64,000 nucleotides of DNA from Motacilla alba alba (Eukaryota; Chordata; Aves; Passeriformes; Motacillidae), in contig NC_052020.1 in NCBI RefSeq assembly GCF_015832195.1, positions 61,073,888 to 61,137,887 of the forward strand, in the 5' to 3' direction. Under the pieces are notes generated by a model, which was given only the letters and a program-made list of their open reading frames with translations, ran no database searches and was not told the DNA's origin. This document shows positions 35,980 through 46,084 of this stretch, piece after piece. The stretch's first letter is position 1. Each line of letters begins with the position of its first letter. The position numbers and the translations under genes were made by a program.

Positions 35980-37532
35980 CCCTGCAGCTCATGGCCAGCC
36001 TCAGGAGTGGGGTTGTTTGGAGTGGGTTCGGCTGATTGGATCTTTGAGCTGAGAACTCCTTGGTCGGGTTTGATTCCCTTAGGAGTTGGACTTGATCCTT
36101 GTGAGATTCTTGCAATTTGGAATATCCCATAATTTGGTGATCCATGTGGTTCTGATCCCGTTTCTCTGCTGGCCTTGCAGCCCCCCAGCCCATGGCCAGG
36201 CCCAGTGGTCTGGGATGGCTCGTTGGATCTTGGAATTGAGAATGCCGAGGTCGCGTTTGATTCCCTTAAGAGCTGGACTTGATCCTTCTGGGATTCTCCC
36301 AACTTGGAACACCCCATAATTTGGTGATCCGCGTGGTTCTGACCCCGTTTCTCTGCTGGCCTTGCAGGCCCCTCAGCCCCAGGGGTGGAGTGCTCTGCCA
36401 TGGGCTGCGATGTTGGTTGGATCTTGGAGCTGAGAATGCCAAGGTCACATTGGATCTCCTTAAGAGCTGGAATTCATCCTTGTGGATTTTTTCCAGCCCA
36501 GAACATCCAATAATCTCATGATCCACATGATTCTCATCCCATTTCTCTGCTGGTCTTGCAGCCCCCTAGCCCACGGCCAGGCCCAGTGGTCTGGGATGGC
36601 TTGGTTGGTTGGATCTTGGAGTTGAGAATGCCAAGGTCGATTTTGATTCCCTTAAGAGCTGGACTTGATCCCTGTGGGGTTGTTCTAACATCCCGTAATT
36701 TGGTGATCTGTGTGGGTCTGATCCCGTGTCTCTGCTGGCCTTGCAGCCCTGCAGCTCATGGCCAGCCTCAGGAGTGGGGTTGTTTGGGGTGGGCTCGGCT
36801 GGTTGGATCGTTGAGCTGAGAACTCCTTGGTCGGGTTTGATTCCCTTAGGAGTTGGACTTGATCCTTGTGGGATCCTTCCTATTTGGAATATCCCATAAT
36901 TTGGTGATCCATGTGGTTCTGATCCCGTGTCTCTGCTGGCCTTGCAGCCCCCCAGCCCATGGCCAGGCCCAGTGGTCTGGGATGGCTCAGTTGGTTGGAT
37001 CTTGGAATTGAGAATGCCACAGCTGGGTTTGATTCCCTTAAGAGGTGGACTTGATCCTTGTGGGATTCTTCCAGCTTGGAACACCCCGTAGTCTGGTGAT
37101 CCGTGTGGTTCTGACCCCGTTTCTCTGCTGGCCTTGCAGCCCTGCAGCTCATGGCCAGCCTCAGGAGTGGGGTTGTTTGGAGTGGGTTCGGCGGATTGGA
37201 TCATTGAACTGAAAACTCCTTGGTCGGGTTTGATTCCCTTAGGAGTTGGACTTGATCCTTGTGGGATTCTTCCAATTTGGAATATCCTGTAATTTGGTGA
37301 TCCATGTGGTTCTGATCCCGTGTCTCTGCTGGCCTTGCAGCCCTGCAGTCCATGGCCAGGCCCAGTAGTCTGGGATGGCTCGGTTGGTTGGAGCTTGGAG
37401 TTGAGAATGCCGAGGTCGCGTTTGATTCCCTTAAGAGGTGGACTTGATCCTTGTGGGATTCTTCCAGCTTGGAACACCCTGTAGTCTGGTGATCCGTGTG
37501 GTTCTGACCCTGTTTCTCTGCTGGCCTTGCAG
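35980..37532 (+). repeat. Higher-order repeat copy 2 (1,553 bp), ending at the exon
   Basis: This repeats the unit order of 34427-35979 with few differences, one being GGAATATCC for GGAATCTCC near 37280. Only the last ~60 bp depart clearly from copy 1: they match the neighbouring unit type instead and form the functional acceptor. Confidence 0.9.
37504..37532 (+). other. MDGA2: 3' splice site of the first MDGA2 exon
   Basis: The site comprises CTGAC (branch-point-like, A about 25 nt before the final G), a pyrimidine-rich stretch with TTTCTCTG, and TTGCAG ending at 37532. It is the last of 18 near-identical copies spaced 185-201 bp apart. Compared with its partner one higher-order repeat upstream (ending 35979), the last ~60 bp carry CTGAC and TTTCTCTG where the partner has CTGAT and TGTCTCTG. 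Confidence 0.85.
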
Positions 37533-37672
37533 CCCCCCCCACGGTGCGGATCGTGCACTCGGGCCTGGCCTGCAACATCGAGGAGGAGCGCTACTCCGAG
37601 CGGGTCTACACCATCCGCGAGGGAGAGACCCTGGAGCTCACCTGCCTGGTCACCGGCCACCCCCGCCCACAG
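37533..37672 (+). CDS. MDGA2: MDGA2 internal coding exon, first half of Ig1 domain
   Basis: MDGA2 is a GPI-anchored neuronal surface protein with Ig repeats, a fibronectin-like region and a MAM domain; its N-terminal Ig domains bind neuroligins and limit synapse formation. This 140-nt exon starts after TTGCAG and ends before GTGAGT. Its first two bases (CC) complete a codon split by a phase-1 intron; 46 codons follow, ending in phase 0. The peptide begins PPTVRIVHSG and ends CLVTGHPRPQ. Cys37 of the exon, in LELTC, is the B-strand half of the Ig disulfide; a further Cys is at residue 13. From memory the peptide matches vertebrate MDGA2; the paralogue MDGA1 differs at the start (HAGQAC, EGDTL), so I choose MDGA2. 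The exon opens with a run of eight C, and the tandem array at 34055-37532 ends exactly at its acceptor. Confidence 0.95.
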
Positions 37673-37679
37673 GTGAGTC

Positions 37680-38810
37680 CCTGCCCCCCACACCTGTCCC
37701 CTCCACCCTTTGGCCCTCCGTGAGTTGGGTTCACCTTCAGCGTCTTCACGGTGAGCAAGATCCAAGGGGATCCAGGTGGGGGATCCATCCCGGCTGTTGG
37801 GTGTTCCAGAGGAACATCAACAGCAGGAATGCTGCTGAGTTGGTTTTTTTTTGGAAAATCTGGTGTTAAAACCTGCAATAATGTGCTTTAAATTCCTGGT
37901 GGGTTTGATTTCCATGGAGGTTGGTAAAAGAGGGGGAAAACAATTTAAAGGTGACAATTGTTGGGTGAAATTCCCTAAAGTTGTCCTGTTGTCTGGGATC
38001 CTCACACCCCAGTCCTCAGAAATCCAGCTGGAACTCTGGGAGAGGGAACAGCTGGAGCAGGGAACCCAAGAGCTTCGGAAAGTCTCCCTGTTGACCTGGA
38101 TCAGCAATGTCATGGAACCCCTAGTGCTGCAGCTGTGTAAACCAGAATTACCTGGGAATAAATCTTTTTGGGATTTCCCAATAAATCTTGGGAATAAAGC
38201 TTTTTCCAGGCCTAACCTTATTTTATCAAGCTCAAGATTGTTGGCAACTCCTGCTGCACCTCCCTGGTGTGACCCCCTTGGGCCAGGACACCGTGTTAAT
38301 CAGTTATTTTTAATTAGGATAATCACCAGGGATTTTCTTTCCGAGGTGATAAATTACACCCTTTGCTCTTGGAATTGCAAGGGACAGGCAGGAACTGGGA
38401 GCAAGGAATTCTCCAGGAGACCTTCAGTGTGAGCTCCTCCAGGAGGGAGGGGTTTGCTGTTTCTCTGCTGTTCATTCCACGATTGTCCCCAATTTAAGGG
38501 GAAGATTTAAAGCTAAAGTAGTGGAAGTTTATTCTGTGCTGGGTTTAGGATGGTGTTTCCAGTATTCCAATTTTTTCCTGATCTTTCCACAGGATGCTCT
38601 CAGATTTGGGTTGCAAATTGCATGGAAATTGTTTTCCAGCTGCTGTTTGATCAGATGCTGGGGAATGAGGTTATAAAATATGGAATTGTGCATTCCAAGG
38701 ATGCTTTCACACTTCCACGTTTACTCAAATTTTCCAATTGTTCTTGGCACGGAAACTCCTTTTGGTTCGAACACTGGAAGAATTAAACAGCCTGGATTGG
38801 GAATTTGTAA
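37680..38810. other. Intronic sequence directly after the first MDGA2 exon
   Basis: The exon donor is followed by a C-rich stretch (CCCTGCCCCCCACACCTG) and then AT-leaning unique sequence. No second exon is visible. Confidence 0.6.
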
Positions 38811-38811
38811 A

Positions 38812-38930
38812 ATCACAGAATTGTGGAATGGTTTGGGTTGGAAAGGAGATAAAAATGAACCAGTGCCAATTCCTCCTGTGGGCAGGGATATTTTCCACTC
38901 CAAGCCTTCAACATTCCCAGGGATTTCTAT
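38812..38930 (-). mobile_element. Diverged CR1 LINE tail
   Basis: CACAGAATTGTGGAATGGTTTG, GGAAAGGAGATAAAAATGAACC and CTGTGGGCAGGGATATTTTCC in reverse tail order. Confidence 0.65.
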
Positions 38931-38939
38931 TCTGTAGGA

Positions 38940-40240
38940 TTTGAGGCTGCCCATGATGGGTCTGGGAGGAGAAATGAATTAATGAGAAAAAATTCTATTT
39001 TTTTTCCTTTTCTCTCCTGTCACTCCTCCTTCCTGCTTTACCAAAGCACGCATTTATCCCTTTTTTGTCTTTCCAACATTTGTTCTTTTAACTTTGGGAT
39101 CAATGGACGTCGTTCTTTGGGATCTGATGACTCAAGGATGTCTCTGATCTGCTCCGAGTCATCCTTGCAGTGATTTCACTCTGGGGGGGCTCCCTTTGAA
39201 CACAGATCTTCAGATTTATCAAATATTCCCGTTTTTCAGCTCTCTTTGCTGCCTTTCCCACCACGTGCCCCAAAATTTTTCCCTGGGGTGATTTCCAGGC
39301 AGGGAAATTCCTGTGTGTAGAGTGGTGGTTGCACTTTCCAATTGCTGGGAATTTTCTGGAATTTCTCCTCTAAGTTTTCATGGAGTCTTCTCAGCATCAA
39401 TGAGTTTTTTTGGGAGGAATAATGTAAGGATGTGGGAATTATTAGAAAGAAGGAGAATTAAAAATAATTGCTCTGTTAATCCCAAAAATTCACCTCACTC
39501 CTAATTAAATATAAGACTCTGAGCACCCCAACATACCCTTGAATGTCTGCTTGTTATCCATGGAGGGATTTTGAGATGTTCCATGTGATTAATATTTGTT
39601 ATTCCCGATTTCCCGCCTTCTCACACCCAGCTTTGGAACGCACCATTAGTTGCCATAGAAATCATTTTCCTGGCTGGAATTTTTAAAACCCTTTATCCCC
39701 GCTCAGGTGAGGTGAATGCAGCCCTTTTTTTTTTCCCATAAATTGCAGATGTCAGGAGAGGCTGGTTTGATTTTTGGATAAAATCCTGCAAAGTTTGGAG
39801 CAGGATCACCCTGTGGGGACCTGTCCTTTTTCCAGATTTTATCCAGGATCCAGGGGCTGGGCTGTCCCTGCTCTCCAGCTGCAAAGGGATGTGCCTGGAT
39901 ATCCAAAGGCCACTCATCCCTGGACACAAACGAGGGATTTCCTGGACTGAGTAGCTAAGAGGTGTCACTTTATCCCCACTGGTGACAATTTCCTGCCCAG
40001 CCTTGAGGAATGTGCTTTTTCCTGATTTTCCTTGGGAATTCTCACCCGTGCTGGCAGGTCCAGTCCTTGGAAATGAAACCTGTGGCTTTCCAAAGTGAGG
40101 AATGACATTTGGATCATGGGGAGCAGAGGAAGAAGCGCCTGATGAGCAGGGCTTGGCTGGGATTTTGTACTCCTGGCTTTCTACTGAAGGATGAACGGGA
40201 AATCCCTGACAGGAGGGTGTTTCCAGGCTTTTTTTTTCCC
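38940..40240. other. Intronic sequence without recognised features
   Basis: T-rich near 38990-39070, otherwise mixed unique sequence. Confidence 0.5.
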
Positions 40241-40244
40241 AAGT

Positions 40245-40462
40245 AACAATGGGAAATGACCTCAAGTTGTGCCAGGAGAGTTTTACATTGGAGATGAAGA
40301 AGAATTTAATGGAAAAGGTTGCCCTAGGACAGTGGTGGAGTCGCCATCCCTGAAGGGATTTAAAATCCCTGTGGATGTGGCACCTGGGGACATGGATCAG
40401 TGATGCTCTTGGAAGTGCTGGGATTTGATCTTGGATGGTTTTTCCAATCTCAGTGATTCCAG
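40245..40462 (+). mobile_element. CR1 LINE 3' fragment, GGGACATGG subfamily
   Basis: GGGAAATGACCTCAAGTTGTGCC, GGTGGAGTCGCCATCCCTG, GATGTGGCACCTGGGGACATGG and CCAATCTCAGTGATTCC. Confidence 0.8.
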
Positions 40463-40464
40463 GA

Positions 40465-41315
40465 GTTCATAAGGACCTTGTTTGTCAATCCAACCTCCTT
40501 GGGGTTTGCTTTCCCTGTGATTTTTCCAGTGGTTCCTCCAAGTGCTGTCCCACCTCGGGTGACATTATCCCGGTGGGAATGGCACATTCCAAGCAGCAGA
40601 ACGTGGGAGCTGATAGGAGACAGTGTCCAAGTCCTCCCCCAGTCCCTCCTGGTGCTGCAGGGTGACCTCTGGCCCTGCCACCATGTCCCTCCCTCTCCCA
40701 GGCGCTGCCTCCCCTCTCTTGTCCCCTTGCCATTCCCGAGGCTGGGGAAGGAGCAGCTGCCAGTGCCACACGTCATTCCAACCATCTGGAAGCTGCACAC
40801 TCCGGGATTTTTTTTCCTGTTTTGAGGTTGCAACACATCTTAACGAGATCCCACCTCCTCCTCACATCCTCCTGCCACCCTTCTTCCAGGCAGTGCCATC
40901 GGAGCACATCCCTTTCTCCCGGAAAAATCCAGGAGTGCTCGCGGTGCCGGTGGGGTGTGAAGAACGTGGCGGATCCGTGGCTTTCCCGGGAAGCAAAGCA
41001 GGGGAGGATCTGCTTTTAGGAGCTTTGGAATTTCTCCCTGCCTCTGTTTGGTTGTGTTTTCTTCCCACTTGTAGGAGTTGGGTGCTGTGCTGATGCCACT
41101 GAGGCAGCAGGAGCTGCTCCCCTTGGAGCTGCCAGGAGATCCCGGGCAGCTTCCCGGGAATGTGAGCCCGGAGCAGAGCCGGGGAAATGCTGCTCCAGAG
41201 GGGTGTGGGCCTGGAAAAACACATCCTGCCTGCTGGGAATTGGGGTGGCCGAAGGGGGGGACCCAAGTGACACAGAGCAGGGAACGGTTAGTTTGGAAGG
41301 GGCCTTGAAGCTCAT
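40465..41315. other. Intronic sequence without recognised features
   Basis: GC-richer than its surroundings, notably 40600-40760 and 41090-41260. No exon with consensus splice sites could be supported. Confidence 0.45.
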
Positions 41316-41391
41316 ATTAATATATAAATATAAATATAAATATAAATATAAATATATAAATATATAAATATATAAATAAATAAATAAATAA

Positions 41392-41436
<45 letters not shown>
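41316..41436 (+). repeat. AT-only microsatellite
   Basis: A TATAAA-type block, then (AAAT)n, then an (AT)n run over about 120 bp, lying just left of a reverse CR1 end. CR1 3' ends normally terminate in short direct repeats, so this may have grown at that end. Confidence 0.95.
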
Positions 41437-41440
<4 letters not shown>

Positions 41441-41444
41441 GGAT

Positions 41445-41745
41445 TTCATGGAGTCATGGAATGGTTTGGATGGGAAGGAACTTAAAGCCCACCCAGTGCT
41501 GCCCCCTGCCATGGACAGGGACACCTCCCACTGTCCCAGGCTGCTCCCAGGCTGGCCTTGGACATTTCCAGGGATCCAGGAGCAGCCACAGCTTCTCTGG
41601 GAATTCCATCCCAGCTTCTCACGTCCCTCCCAGCCATGAATTCCTTCCCAATATCCCATCTAAACATATTCCCTGCCAGTTTAAAGCCATTCCCCATTAT
41701 CCTGTCACTCATAAACTCCTTGGAAAGCACCGAGCTCTCTCCATG
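41445..41745 (-). mobile_element. CR1 LINE 3' fragment
   Basis: Reverse tail from GGAGTCATGGAATGGTTTGG through CAGCCACAGCTTCTCTGGG to TTAAAGCCATTCCCCATTATCC and the start of the next CR1 segment. Confidence 0.85.
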
Positions 41746-41749
41746 AACA

Positions 41750-42635
41750 GACCCAGGTAACTGTGGCACATTATAAAAACCCTTTAATTATCTCAAATGC
41801 ATCCCCCTAATTGCTCCCTGTGATTAGTGGAGCCTCCTCCGACACTGCAGAACAGGATCCTGCCTTCTCCTAATTCCTGCCTGGAAAGGAAACATTCCCA
41901 TTCCCTGGCACTCCATCCATTAGAGCAGAAAAAGCAGCATTCCCAAAAACCCCCAACGAAACCCCCACTTTCTGTTCTCCTTGATCAGCTGCGAGTGAGA
42001 CATGAAAGGCTCCTCTGAGGCAAAGTGGGCGCCGCGTTTTTGATTTTAATTGATAAGAATCCTTATCAAGTGCTGATGCAGTGAGGGAAGGGGGGATGGG
42101 GGGTCCCTCGCACGGGAGCAGCTGTTTTCCCACCCCACTCCGCAGCTCCTTGGAGCAGTAATTGGAGCCTTGTTAGGAAAATTGATGCTGATTCCATCTG
42201 ACACTCCTCAGTTCACGGGAAGACTTTACAAATGTTCACTGAGCACCTGACAAAACCCAGCCTGACTCATGACTAAATTAGCCTGGATTTTATGCTGGAA
42301 AAAAAAAACCCTTTCCTGAATGTTTGACTGGATGAAGCTCCCGTTTAGCAAGGAAAAATGTTTCCATCCTGCTCTGGCATGAAAAGCAATCTGTGGTGAG
42401 GCTTCACATGACGTTTGTGCTGCTCGAAGGAGTTTATTTGATGTCTTCTCCCCCGAGCACAGCACCTGAATCCACACCTCTGCAGAGCTCTGCAGGGCTC
42501 CGAGCCTGCCCTGCTCTGTCTGCCAGGAGGGAGGAGGAGGAATTGTGCCAAAAATCCAGGGCGGGAATCGCAGCGTCCACAGCACGGAGTAAGGGACTCC
42601 TGGAGCTGCACCAGGAATTTGGGAATGAGCCGCTG
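41750..42635. other. Intronic sequence without recognised features
   Basis: Unique sequence; no exon or named repeat seen. Confidence 0.5.
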
Positions 42636-42639
42636 GTGC

Positions 42640-42705
42640 CTCTGAGCTGATCCTGAGCTCTGGATAATCTTTAATGTCCCTTCCATCCCAAACCATTCCA
42701 ATGGT
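42640..42705 (+). mobile_element. CR1 LINE terminal remnant
   Basis: GGATAATCTTTAATGTCCC and TTCCATCCCAAACCATTCC are the last part of a CR1 tail. Confidence 0.65.
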
Positions 42706-43620
42706 TTGCAAGCTGATGAAAGGAATTAACTCCTCAGTTGTTTTATCCTGAATAATTTGAGCAGTTCCTGCCGCTTTTTCCGTTTCCAGGTGGCCGTTGT
42801 CTCTCCACAGGGAATGTGTTTGCAGGTTCCTAAAAAGGGCTTGGAAGTGCTGAGAGAAAGAGGTCAAATCCAGATAAAAAGAGGTTCAATCCAAAGAAGT
42901 TAAATCCAGAAAAAAAGCAGCATCAGGGAAGGGAAGTTTGGGTTTCAATCCTATTCCCTCTATTGGGAATATCGAGCCCAGACTTGTTACAGCTTCAGCA
43001 ATCACTGGGATGAGCCTGGAGGGAATCTCATGGAGCTGGGAATGACATCAGGGCTGGGGAGTGGCACCAGAGCAGTTTCATTTTGACACTTGAGCAGCTT
43101 AAACGTGCCAGAAATCCCATACGGAAAATTCCCGCTGCCCACAGAGCAGGACTCTCCGATTATTTTAAGGGAAACAGGAAAAAAATTCCACTTTTCCTGA
43201 AATATGGACACTTGTCCTCCGAATATTTTCCATCTGTTTTCTCCCCTCCCAAAGCTCTGCAGTGTTTTGCTTTCCCTTTGTGCTGTCAGTTTTATTCCAG
43301 GCTCAGGAAAGGCCGGAGCAGTGGCTCTGGGATAAAGCACCAGGAGCTGGTTTTCCATGGGCAGATGGGAGAACATTCCGGTCTCCCGGTGCAGGGAGGG
43401 GGTGGCTCTGGAATAAAGGCTGGAGCTGGGAGGTCTGGCTGGAAAGGCATGGATTTGATGAGTACATGGATAATTTGGTAACCAGGGAAACCAGCAGCTG
43501 ATGCAGATCAGCCGGTGCCGGTGGCTTTGGAGGGAGATCTCCCGAGGAAACGCTTGGGAGGCTTTTTCTGGAGGATAATCAGGAATTGTCACCATTGCTG
43601 TGGAAGGAATGTTGTCCATG
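42706..43620. other. Intronic sequence without recognised features
   Basis: Unique sequence; no exon or named repeat seen. Confidence 0.5.
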
Positions 43621-43624
43621 AAAT

Positions 43625-44118
43625 CCCACCTGCAGAGCTGCTTCCAGCTCTGGGTTCAGCATCAGGAGGGCCTGGAGCTGCTGGAGAGATCCAGAGGAAT
43701 CAACACAGCTGCTCCAAGGGCTGGAGCCCCTCTGGAGCCAGGCTGGGAGAGCTGGGGATGTTCCCCTGGAGAGGAGAAGGCTCCAGGCAGAGCTCAGAGC
43801 CCCTGGCAGGGCCTGAAGGGGCTCCAGGAGAGCTGAGAGGGACTGGGGACAAGGCCTGGAGGGACAGGAGCCAGGGAATGGCTCCCAGTGCCAGAGGGCA
43901 GGGCTGGATGGGAGATTGGGAACTGGGAATTCCTGGCTGGGCTGGGATTGCCAGAGCAGCTGGGGCTGCCCCTGGATCCCTGGCAGTGCCCAAGGCCAGG
44001 CTGGACACTGGGACAGCCTGGGACAGTGGGAGGTGTCCCTGCCATGGCAGATATGGAATGGGATGATCCTTAAAATCCCTCCCAACCCAAACCATTCCAG
44101 GATTCTGTGATCCCATGA
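43625..44118 (+). mobile_element. CR1 LINE 3' fragment (~490 bp)
   Basis: CTTCCAGCTCTGGGTTCAGC through GGGACTGGGGACAAGGCC and CCTGGCAGTGCCCAAGGCC to CCATTCCAGGATTCTGTGATC. Ends with the intact terminal repeat. Confidence 0.9.
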
Positions 44119-44119
44119 A

Positions 44120-44984
44120 CTCCTAAAGCTCTGGAATGTGTTGCTTTTATATTTTAAGGGAAAAAATTCTGCTCCCAAAATCTTGCCCAGCTGAGGTGTC
44201 TGGTGGGGAGAATTGGAAGAAATTGGGATTTTCCTGCTGGAATGGGATTACAACCCCTTGGGATCCTTCTGAGATATTTTAATCTCCATGCTGACATTTC
44301 CATGGATAACATTTTCTCCGGGATTGAGCTCTCCTCCTTCCTCTGGCAGCTGGGAATTATTTGGGAAGCTCCAGGTAGATTTTGCTGCCTCTCACCTGAA
44401 CACTTGGATGCTGCAATGGAGTTTTCAGGCTGGAAAATCTTTATCCAGGAATATTTATATTTCCAACTGAGATTTAATCCCAAATATTGCTTTTTAAGGC
44501 TTCCCCTCTACTCCTCCCAAATTTTTGGGCAGCTCAGACACTTGATTTTTAATTTATTTTGGTTTTTTTTAGCTTTTAAAAATGAACATCTAAAAAGCCC
44601 AAGAGCCCTGAACTAGAAGAGCTGAACTTGAAATAAATTCAAATATTTAATCGGGGTCAATATTGAAAATCAATATTTAAAAGTAAAGGGACAATACATA
44701 AAAATAATTTTTAAAAAATCCCAATTTTTGCTGTCCCAGTTGAATTATTCCATGCCAGGTGTTTATTCTAGTGCGGTCCTGCAGGCCCCCAGCACAGATG
44801 ATAAAACAAAACAAACTGAACCTAAATATTGAGTTTTCAGACCGATCTGGTTTCCTCAGAGGGGCTAAAAATCCAAGGAGTTTTAAAATCCTTATTTAAG
44901 ATGTGACAGCATCTCCATAGAACAATTTCTGTAGGGTTTTTCTCTTTTTCTGTATTATTTTTCTTCCTAAATTCCACTGATATT
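44120..44984. other. AT-rich intronic sequence
   Basis: Strongly AT-rich from about 44560, with many AAATATTTA-like words. No feature recognised. Confidence 0.55.
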
Positions 44985-45690
44985 AGAATTAAAAATTAAA
45001 TACTTCCAGATAATTCCAAATTTCTTTATAGAAAAATCTCACTGCTGTTCTTTGTTTTCTCTGTTCCTGTGTTATTTTTCTTCCCCAAATCAAGTGAATT
45101 TTAGAGTTAAAAATCAAATATTTCAAGATAATTCCTAATTTCTTTTTCCAGAAACATCTTGCTGTGATTGGTCCCTCTTTCCTGAATTTTCCTCCTTATT
45201 TTTGATAATTCTTAATTCCTTTTTCCAGAAAAATCTTGCTGTATTCGGGGACTCTTTCCTTAATTTTCATATTAAAATATTGGACATGAAAAATTCCAAA
45301 TATTTCAAAATAATTCCTAATTCCTTTTTCAGAAAAATCTTGCTGCATATGGGGACTCTTTCCTTAATTTTCATATTAAAATATTAGACATAAAAAATTC
45401 CAAATATTTCAAAATAATTCCTAATTTCTTTTCCCAGAAAAATCTAGCTGCATATGGGGACTCTTTCCTGAATTTTCACATTTGGATATTAGACATGAAA
45501 AATTCCAAATATTTCAAAATAATTCCTAATTCCTTTTTCCAGAAAAATCTTGCTGCATTCGGGGACTCTTTCCTGAATTTTCACATTCGGATCTTAGACG
45601 TGAAAAATTCCAAATATTTCAAAATAATCCCTAATTTCTCTTTCCATAAAAACCTTGCTGTACTTTCATGAACTTTCCTTATTTTCGAGT
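44985..45690 (+). repeat. ~105-bp AT-rich tandem array
   Basis: CTTGCTG, GGGGACTCTTTCC, a TTAGACATGAAAAATTCC segment and ATTTCAAAATAATTCC recur in order. GGGGACTC anchors fall at 45247, 45351, 45456 and 45561, with degenerate units either side near 45170 and 45661. Confidence 0.9.
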
Positions 45691-46080
45691 AGTTTTTCTC
45701 CTCCTCTTCCAACGGAATAACCTCGATATAATTCTGATCAATAATATCAGATTTTTAAATAATTCCAGTGCCATTCTGGGCTGAATCCTGGATCCTCCTG
45801 CGGATTTCGTGATTCGAGGAGATAAAAATAACGAGCGGGATTTTTTCCTTCCCCCCCCTTCCCATATGCCTGTCAATCAAAACGATAAAGATATTTCTGA
45901 CTCGCAGGCTTTAATGGTGTAATTAGGGCTAATTACATGTTCCAATGATTACACATATGAACGCTAATTACATAATTGCAGACAATTATGCTAATTAGGT
46001 AAATACATCGTTAAGGAGAATGCGCTGGCAAAATCCAGGGGATTTGCACCGTGGCCAAAGAAAGTGGAATTCCAACAAAG
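45691..46080. other. AT-rich intronic sequence
   Basis: Between two arrays, with several AATTA words (45915-46010). No feature recognised. Confidence 0.5.
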
Positions 46081-46084
46081 GAGA

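Larger units (their letters stand above)
1..37532 (+). other. MDGA2: 3' part of the MDGA2 intron before the Ig1 exons
   Basis: No coding exon could be supported here. The intron must end in phase 1, because the exon at 37533 needs one preceding base to complete its first codon. The content is unique AT-leaning DNA, many CR1 3' fragments in both orientations, a minisatellite at 11.1 kb, a tandem duplication at 32.0 kb and the large array at 34.06-37.53 kb. The signal-peptide exon is presumably left of the window, as MDGA2 introns are very long in other vertebrates. Confidence 0.8.
34055..37532 (+). repeat. 18-unit tandem array (185-201 bp) carrying repeated 3' splice sites
   Basis: TTGCAG motifs end at 34234, 34426, 34627, 34814, 35008, 35193, 35394, 35586, 35787, 35979, 36180, 36367, 36561, 36746, 36947, 37139, 37340 and 37532. 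Spacing alternates mostly between 192 and 201 bp, with 187, 194 and 185 in part of each large copy. Two unit types alternate. One continues after the AG with CCCCCCAGCCCATGGCC or a close variant; the other with CCCTGCAGCTCATGGCC and GGAGTGGGGTTG. Each has a CTGAC/CTGAT branch-point-like motif and pyrimidine tract before the AG, in the sense direction of MDGA2. The first unit is incomplete at its left edge, and the last one's AG is the true acceptor. Confidence 0.95.

Noticed and set aside
34055..37532. CRISPR array or other prokaryotic repeat system
   Set aside because: Units are contiguous without spacers, and the setting is a vertebrate gene with introns and CR1 elements.
35013..37765. Long minus-strand open frames (462 and 399 codons) with SCRAARPAEKRG- and QTTGPGHGLGG-like repeats
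   Set aside because: They are translations of the 192/201-bp array. Unit lengths divisible by three keep the frame open, and one runs antisense through the true exon. No start context, domain or non-repeat sequence supports a protein.
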